NCBI GenBank assembly: GCA_025642075.2
Contig: JAODUO010000429.1
Coordinates: 106,001 to 170,000, forward strand
Reading direction: 5' to 3'
DNA: 64,000 bases
Origin: Ridgeia piscesae
Lineage: Eukaryota; Annelida; Polychaeta; Sabellida; Siboglinidae
Shown here: one piece after another, positions 58,985-64,000 of the stretch
Layout: every line of letters begins with the position of its first letter
Numbering within the stretch: position 1 is the first letter of the stretch
Translations under genes and position numbers: made by a program
The notes under the pieces: generated by a model
What the model saw: the letters and a program-made list of their open reading frames with translations, nothing else
The model's database searches: none
Told to the model about the DNA's origin: nothing

Positions 58985-61056
58985 TAACATCTGTTGTGGC
59001 TGTAGAGACTGACTCGGGAGTGACAATCCTTGAGGCATCTGTTGTGGCTGTAGAGACTGACTCGGGAGTGACAATCCTTGAGGCATCTGTTGTGGCTGTA
59101 GAGACTGACTCGGGAGTGACAATCCTTGAGGCATCTGTTGTGGCTGTAGAGACTGACTCGGGAGTGACAATCCTTGAGGCATCTGTTGTGGCTGTAGAGA
59201 CTGACTCGGGAGTGACAATCCTTGAGGCATCTGTTGTGGCTGTAGAGACTGACTGGGAGTGACAATCCTTGAGGCATCTGTTGTGGCTGTAGAGATGACT
59301 CGGGAGTGACAATCCTTGAGGCATCTGTTGTGGCTGTAGAGACTGACTCGGGAGTGACAATCCTTGAGGCATCTGTTGTGGCTGTAGAGACTGACTAGGG
59401 AGTGACAATCCTTGAGGCATCTGTTGTGGCTGTAGAGACTGACTCGGGAGTGACAATCCTTGAGGCATCTGTTGTGGCTGTAGAGATTGACTCGGGAGTG
59501 ACAATCCTTGAGGCATCTGCTGTGGCTGTAGAGACTGACTCGGGAGTGACAATCCTTGAGGCATCTGCTGTGGCTGTAGAGACTGACTGGGAGTGACAAT
59601 CCTTGAGGCATCTGTTGTGGCTGTAGAGACTGACTCGGGAGTGACAATCCTTGAGGCATCTGTTGTGGCTGTAGAGACTGACTCGGGAGTGACAATCCTT
59701 GAGGCATCTGTTGTGGCTGTAGAGACTGACTCGGGAGTGACAATCCTTGAGGCATCTGTTGTGGCTGTAGAGACTGACTCGGGAGTGACAATCCTTGAGG
59801 CATCTGTTGTGGCTGTAGAGACTGACTCGGGAGTGACAATCCTTGAGGCATCTGTTGTGGCTGTAGAGACTGACTCGGGAGTGACAATCCTTGAGGCATC
59901 TGTTGTGGCTGTAGAGACTGACTCGGGAGTGACAATCCTTGAGGCATCTGTTGTGGCTGTAGAGACTGACTCGGGAGTGACAATCCTTGAGGCATCTGTT
60001 GTGGCTGTAGAGACTGACTGGGAGTGACAATCCTTGAGGCATCTGTTGTGGCTGTAGAGACTGACTCGGGAGTGACAATCCTTGAGGCATCTGTTGTGGC
60101 TGTAGAGACTGACTGGGAGTGACAATCCTTGAGGCATCTGTTGTGGCTGTAGAGACTGACTCGGGAGTGACAATCCTTGAGGCATCTGTTGTGGCTGTAG
60201 AGACTGACTCGGGAGTGACAATCCTTGAGGCATCTGTTGTGGCTGTTTGAGACTGACTCGGGAGTGACAATCCTTGAGGCATCTGTTGTGGCTGTAGAGA
60301 CTGACTCGGGAGTGACAATCCTTGAGGCATCTGTTGTGGCTGTAGAGACTGACTCGGGAGTGACAATCCTTGAGGCATCTGTTGTGGCTGTAGAGACTGA
60401 CTCGGGAGTGACAATCCTTGAGGCATCTGTTGTGGCTGTAGAGACTGACTCGGGAGTGACAATCCTTGAGGCATCTGTTGTGGCTGTAGAGACTGACTCG
60501 GGAGTGACAATCCTTGAGGCATCTGTTGTGGCTGTAGAGACTGACTCGGGAGTGACAATCCTTGAGGCATCTGTTGTGGCTGTAGAGACTGACTCGGGAG
60601 TGACAATCCTTGAGGCATCTGTTGTGACTGTAGAGACTGACTAGGGAGTGACAATCCTTGAGGCATCTGTTGTGGCTGTAGAGACTGACTCGGGAGTGAC
60701 AATCCTTGAGGCATCTGTTGTGGCTGTAGAGACTGACTCGGGAGTGACAATCCTTGAGGCATCTGTTGTGACTGTAGAGACTGACTCGGGAGTGACAATC
60801 CTTGAGGCATCTGTTGTGGCTGTAGAGACTGACTCGGGAGTGACAATCCTTGAGGCATCTGTTGTGGCTGTAGAGACTGACTCGGGAGTGACAATCCTTG
60901 AGGCATCTGTTGTGGCTGTAGAGACTGACTCGGGAGTGACAATCCTTGAGGCATCTGTTGTGGCTGTAGAGACTAACTAGGGAGTGACAATCCTTGAGGC
61001 ATCTGTTGTGGCTGTAGAGACTGACTTGGGAGTGACAATCCTTGAGGCATCTGCAT
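58985..61056. repeat. 48-bp minisatellite, about 43 copies
   Basis: The unit is ATCTGTTGTGGCTGTAGAGA followed by CTGACTCGGGAGTGACAATC and CTTGAGGC. It is highly homogeneous. Variants are a lost C in CTGACT-GGGAG, a T-to-A change CTGACTAGGG that creates a minus-strand stop, and C/T in CATCTG(T/C)TGTGG. The 48-bp length keeps frames open on both strands; single-base deletions move the open frame, producing staggered frames of up to 519 codons. At its right edge one minus frame continues into non-repeat sequence (61057-61225). Confidence 0.95.
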
Positions 61057-61460
61057 CAGGTACTTGTTGTTCAGCTTTCAGACAGGCTTTTTTCCTGCAG
61101 TTGCGTTTTTCTTCAGTTTGCCTACGGAGGCTCCATTCTCCTTTGGGGAGTGTAATGTTACTTAGCTCCTGTCTCCATGTGGATCGGACTCCAACAAATT
61201 CCTCCGTTTCTTTCGCAGTGTTCACATCTACTGTATTCCGGTCTCACTTGCATATATATCTTTAAAATACAGATGAGGATATCCTGTGGTTGTCTGTCTT
61301 TCAGTGACCAGCTGTCCATAAAAGACACTGCGAGTGTTCCATCATCCCTGATGCACTGAAGAAAAAATTGCCTGAGCAGGGTCACCAGGCTCACAGGAAG
61401 TGTGAGTGAGAAGACTTCTGCATAGAGGTTCAGTTCTTCCAGGATATCCAGTGATTGCAT
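61040..61460 (-). pseudogene. unassigned protein-like fragment upstream of the 48-bp array
   Basis: A minus frame starting at 61460 reads MQSLDILEELNLYAEVF, then LPVSLVTLLRQFFLQCIRDD and LKDRQPQDILICILKIYMQ. It is followed by a GTGAGA donor-like site at 61247-61246. A second frame below it (KETEEFVGVRSTWRQELSN, then GEWSLRRQTEEKRNCRKK) runs into the repeat array. The composition is protein-like and unlike the surrounding AT-rich noise, but the two halves are in different frames. I do not recognise the family. It could be a decayed gene or transposon fragment, or an exon of a nested gene on the minus strand. Confidence 0.4.
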
Positions 61461-61868
61461 TGCAGGACACAGAACCAGGTTGTAATTAAGCTACTGTAAT
61501 GCCATTTAAAATATCACAATTGTGTTGTCATCATCTAACTTGAACTTCTGAAGTACCATTAAGCAGTTTGTTATTTGTTACTAATTTTCATCTAAGCCAA
61601 TCCACCTACCAAATGTAAATTCTGCTAACTAATGCTCTAACTAAACCAACACTCACTCAGCCAACATCCAAAGAAATCTGCCAAGAAAACCACCAATTAC
61701 CTGAACTAATCTAGTCTTTCAGCTGAGCCAACCCGACAACCATCACTTAATTCCGAACCGTCCTACCAAGTTTCAACCTATTTTCAAATAGAGCAAGCCC
61801 ATCAACTGAACCAATCCACTGTTGAAAGAGGTTGCCCACCAATCAAATGAACCCACCAACCAATGCAT

Positions 61869-62250
61869 CAACTGAACCGATCCACCAACTGAACCGATCC
61901 ACCGACTGAACCGATCCACCGACTGAACCGATCCACCGACTGAACCGATCCACCGACTGAACCGATCCACCGACTGAACCGATCCACCGACTGAACCGAT
62001 CCACCGACTGAACCGATCCACCGACTCAACCGATCCACCGACTCAACCGATCCACCGACTCAACCGATCCACCGACTCAACCGATCCACCGACTCAACCG
62101 ATCCACCGACTCAACCGATCCACCGACTCAACCGATCCACCGACTCAACCGATCCACCGACTCAACCGATCCACCGACTCAACCGATCCACCGACTCAAC
62201 CGATCCACCGACTCAACCGATCCACCAACTCAACCGATCCACCAACTCAA
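61869..62250. repeat. 17-bp minisatellite, about 22 copies, two blocks
   Basis: The unit is CCGATCCACCGACT(G/C)AA. Copies to the left of 62025 carry CTGAAC and those to the right carry CTCAAC, with a single switch point. Diverged AACCAACC/CAACTGAACC-type relatives flank it (61630-61868 and 62251-62530). Confidence 0.95.
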
Positions 62251-63881
62251 CACACCAAATGAACCAAATTAACTGAACCACTCCTCCAAATGAACCAAAC
62301 CACCATCTAAACTGACTCACTAACTGATCCAATCCACCAACTGAAAGTACCCACTGACAAACCAACCCACAGGCCGAACCAACTTACCAACCAACCAAGT
62401 CAATCAATCCAACTGAACCAACCCACCATGACTAAATCAACATACAAATTAAATAAACCCATAAACAAAACCAACTAATCAACCAAACCAACCCCTCAAT
62501 AACTAAGCCTATCCACCATGTGAGGTGAGTCCATGCCCCAACAAACTTCCCCCTTTCACGCCTCTGTCATGTGATGTTAATGCCTGGCCCAACACCTTAC
62601 AGCACCTGACTGAGTGACTGAGTAATTACATACGAATAACATCAACAGCTGGCTCTCATAACCACTACAAGCTCCAAAACCTGCACATTTAACCCATGTG
62701 GTTTTTCTCACTGCTCCCGTGAACTTACTCAAATACCAGGACAAAGTTCCGATGTGTAATACGTAAACAGCATCAGAGAATAATAAAGAAATTTAGGTTA
62801 AAAATTATTCAGCAGTAATCACCAATTTAATATAAGCAACACATGTAGAACTATTTGTAAGATCCACTTGTTTACATATTTTTTTAATAACAATCACCAT
62901 AAAACAGTATTTTTATGTTAAACTTGTTCCTGCAGACAATTCAGATCGATAATAATTTCCTGATCAATTGAATAAACGTAACTGCACAGTGATGCATCTG
63001 GTGAATGGCTGACAAATGAATTTGTCCACTGAAATTAGTATACAATTCTCAGTAATTACTTTCGTTTTTACCTCAGCACTTGGGAGGAGATACATGTAAT
63101 GATTCAATATGTTAGCATTATTAATGATTGATCTCAACTTCAGACAATTAATGCAATTCATTAGTTTGAAGTCCTTTAATTCTGACTTTCAATAAAAATA
63201 AAATGATACAATAATGCTATGAAAATACTGTCTGCTTGTAATTTGGCAAATTGTAACTAAATTAATATAAATGAAAAAAACATGATAAAAAACTAGTCAC
63301 CTTGAGACGTATTCTTGCTGGAGAGCTGCCAGATTGTTGTAAAAATAATACCGATATCAAAGCACAGCAAATAATCACCTAACAGCTGGTTACAGCAGCC
63401 ACCTATACTTGCATTCCTTGCAGCAGAGGGAAGATGAAAACATTATATTAACCACTGTTGACAGATGATTATACACCCACAGAAAGATAGACACCACTGA
63501 CTCATGTCCACGGCAGTGTCTGCATACCGGCCTTCTCATCCCACTAACTCATGCCGGGTATGTCTACCAGGTCGATAAAGCACACGTATTGTGCAAGACC
63601 AATGTCAAGTACTTAATCTGAAAAACACTGGTTCTGCAATAACACTCAAACATGCACAGCCGTGATCGTGTACATGCACGATAAAGAAGATATGATGCAC
63701 TGTATCTAGAACATGCACTGGTCAGCACAAATGCATTGGGAAATTCACTGTGACTCAGACAGGTACAGGGCAAGCTTGAGTGGTACAGCCACACAGATAG
63801 AACATTTGAAACTGTCATATAAAATAAGCCAACAATCACACAGGGTGAAGTCTAATGATGCATAATAGGCATGCTACTTAC

Positions 63882-63897
63882 TGTGCACCCGCACCCG
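63882..63897 (-). CDS. twitchin exon 1 (of this window): 16-nt linker microexon
   Basis: CGGGTGCGGGTGCACA lies between acceptor TATGTTTCAG and donor GTAAGT. It enters in phase 1 and leaves in phase 2, giving (x)GAGAQ and joining exon 2 (GSAPNF) in frame. It matches the microexon at 30243-30258 in length, phases and the ...AQ ending, where that one also precedes an Ig domain. The exon before it must lie beyond the right edge. If real, the intron to exon 2 is 23 kb. Confidence 0.65.
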
Positions 63898-64000
63898 CTG
63901 AAACATAACAAACCAATTGCAATCATTCAAACATTTCCATTAACTTTAATTTCTTCCTTGTGGAAATTCGCTTATTGTTGTTTAAAAAAACTATAGAAAT
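63898..64000 (-). other. start of the next upstream intron
   Basis: AT-rich, with a T-rich tract on the minus strand leading to the acceptor at 63898; no exon is visible. Confidence 0.6.

Larger units (their letters stand above)
40607..63881 (-). other. intron 1, 23 kb, satellite-rich, with a possible internal promoter
   Basis: The largest gap between confident exons. It holds 18/51-bp arrays (41262-42700), (AT)n (47651-47762), three copies of a dispersed repeat (45040, 49024, 56208), a 31-bp purine array (56016-56170), a SINE-like pair (56542, 56991), a direct duplication (58062-58350), a 48-bp array (58985-61056), an unassigned open frame (61040-61460), a 17-bp array (61869-62250) and the candidate first exon at 53581. 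Somewhat GC-rich islands near 43440-43740 and 46960-47340 show no gene. The sections 43800-45030, 47800-49020, 50700-53500, 54000-55500 and 62540-63880 are AT-rich and I see nothing in them. Confidence 0.7.

Noticed and set aside
58925..60980. Frames of up to 519 codons on the minus strand and 144 on the plus strand
   Set aside because: 48-bp minisatellite read in different frames; single-base deletions simply shift which frame is open.

Overview
The window is eukaryotic nuclear DNA: AT-rich, with short exons, GT-AG introns of roughly 0.3 to 23 kb, and many micro- and minisatellites. Its one convincing gene lies on the minus strand. It is an internal part of a giant muscle protein of the twitchin/projectin (UNC-22) family. 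Twenty exons can be chained between 63897 and 2739. All reading phases agree at every junction, and together they give about 2.6 kb of coding sequence (about 875 residues). The gene runs off both ends of the window. The organism is probably an invertebrate. A lophotrochozoan, perhaps a mollusc, is my guess from the twitchin-type linker with several R-R-x-S motifs and from a tRNA-derived SINE with a conserved core; no species is claimed.

Protein layout, N- to C-terminal (right to left in the window): a linker microexon (63.9 kb); Ig A (40.5 and 37.3 kb); Ig B (31.3 kb); a linker microexon (30.2 kb); Ig C (29.4 and 28.5 kb); a linker microexon (28.05 kb); Ig D (22.0 and 21.2 kb); a Lys/Glu/Ala linker with six identical 11-residue repeats (20.2-20.7 kb); a Pro/Lys linker (19.6 kb); a Ser/Arg-rich linker with an RRKSS site (18.4 kb); a Gly microexon (10.1 kb); Ig E (9.3 and 7.9 kb); a DFRSLLKHR segment (7.4 kb); and three linker exons carrying KRGS, RRTS, RRDS and RRAS sites, the last followed by IPDWP (6.7, 5.3 and 2.8 kb). 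The Ig domains are intracellular I-set types that lack the paired cysteines. By family knowledge the protein would lie along thick filaments, and the basic serine sites in the linkers would be protein kinase A targets. In bivalve catch muscle, PKA phosphorylation of twitchin releases catch.

The 23-kb intron between 40606 and 63882 holds a possible alternative first exon (53581-53591). It has an ATG, an upstream in-frame stop, the correct splice phase, and a GC-rich flank with a perfect RFX-type X-box palindrome. This may be an internal promoter for a shorter isoform.

Most of the remaining sequence is intronic. It holds (AT)n and (GT)n tracts; tandem arrays with units of 5, 8, 17, 18, 30 (in 90/120-bp higher-order units), 31, 42, 44, 47, 48, 51 and 76 bp; two or three short inverted-repeat transposons; a long foldback palindrome; one SINE with probable relatives; and a three-copy dispersed repeat. 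The longest open frames in the window (up to 890 codons) come from arrays whose unit length is a multiple of three, and I do not call them genes. No bacterial operon, CRISPR array, rRNA gene or intact transposase or reverse transcriptase gene was seen.
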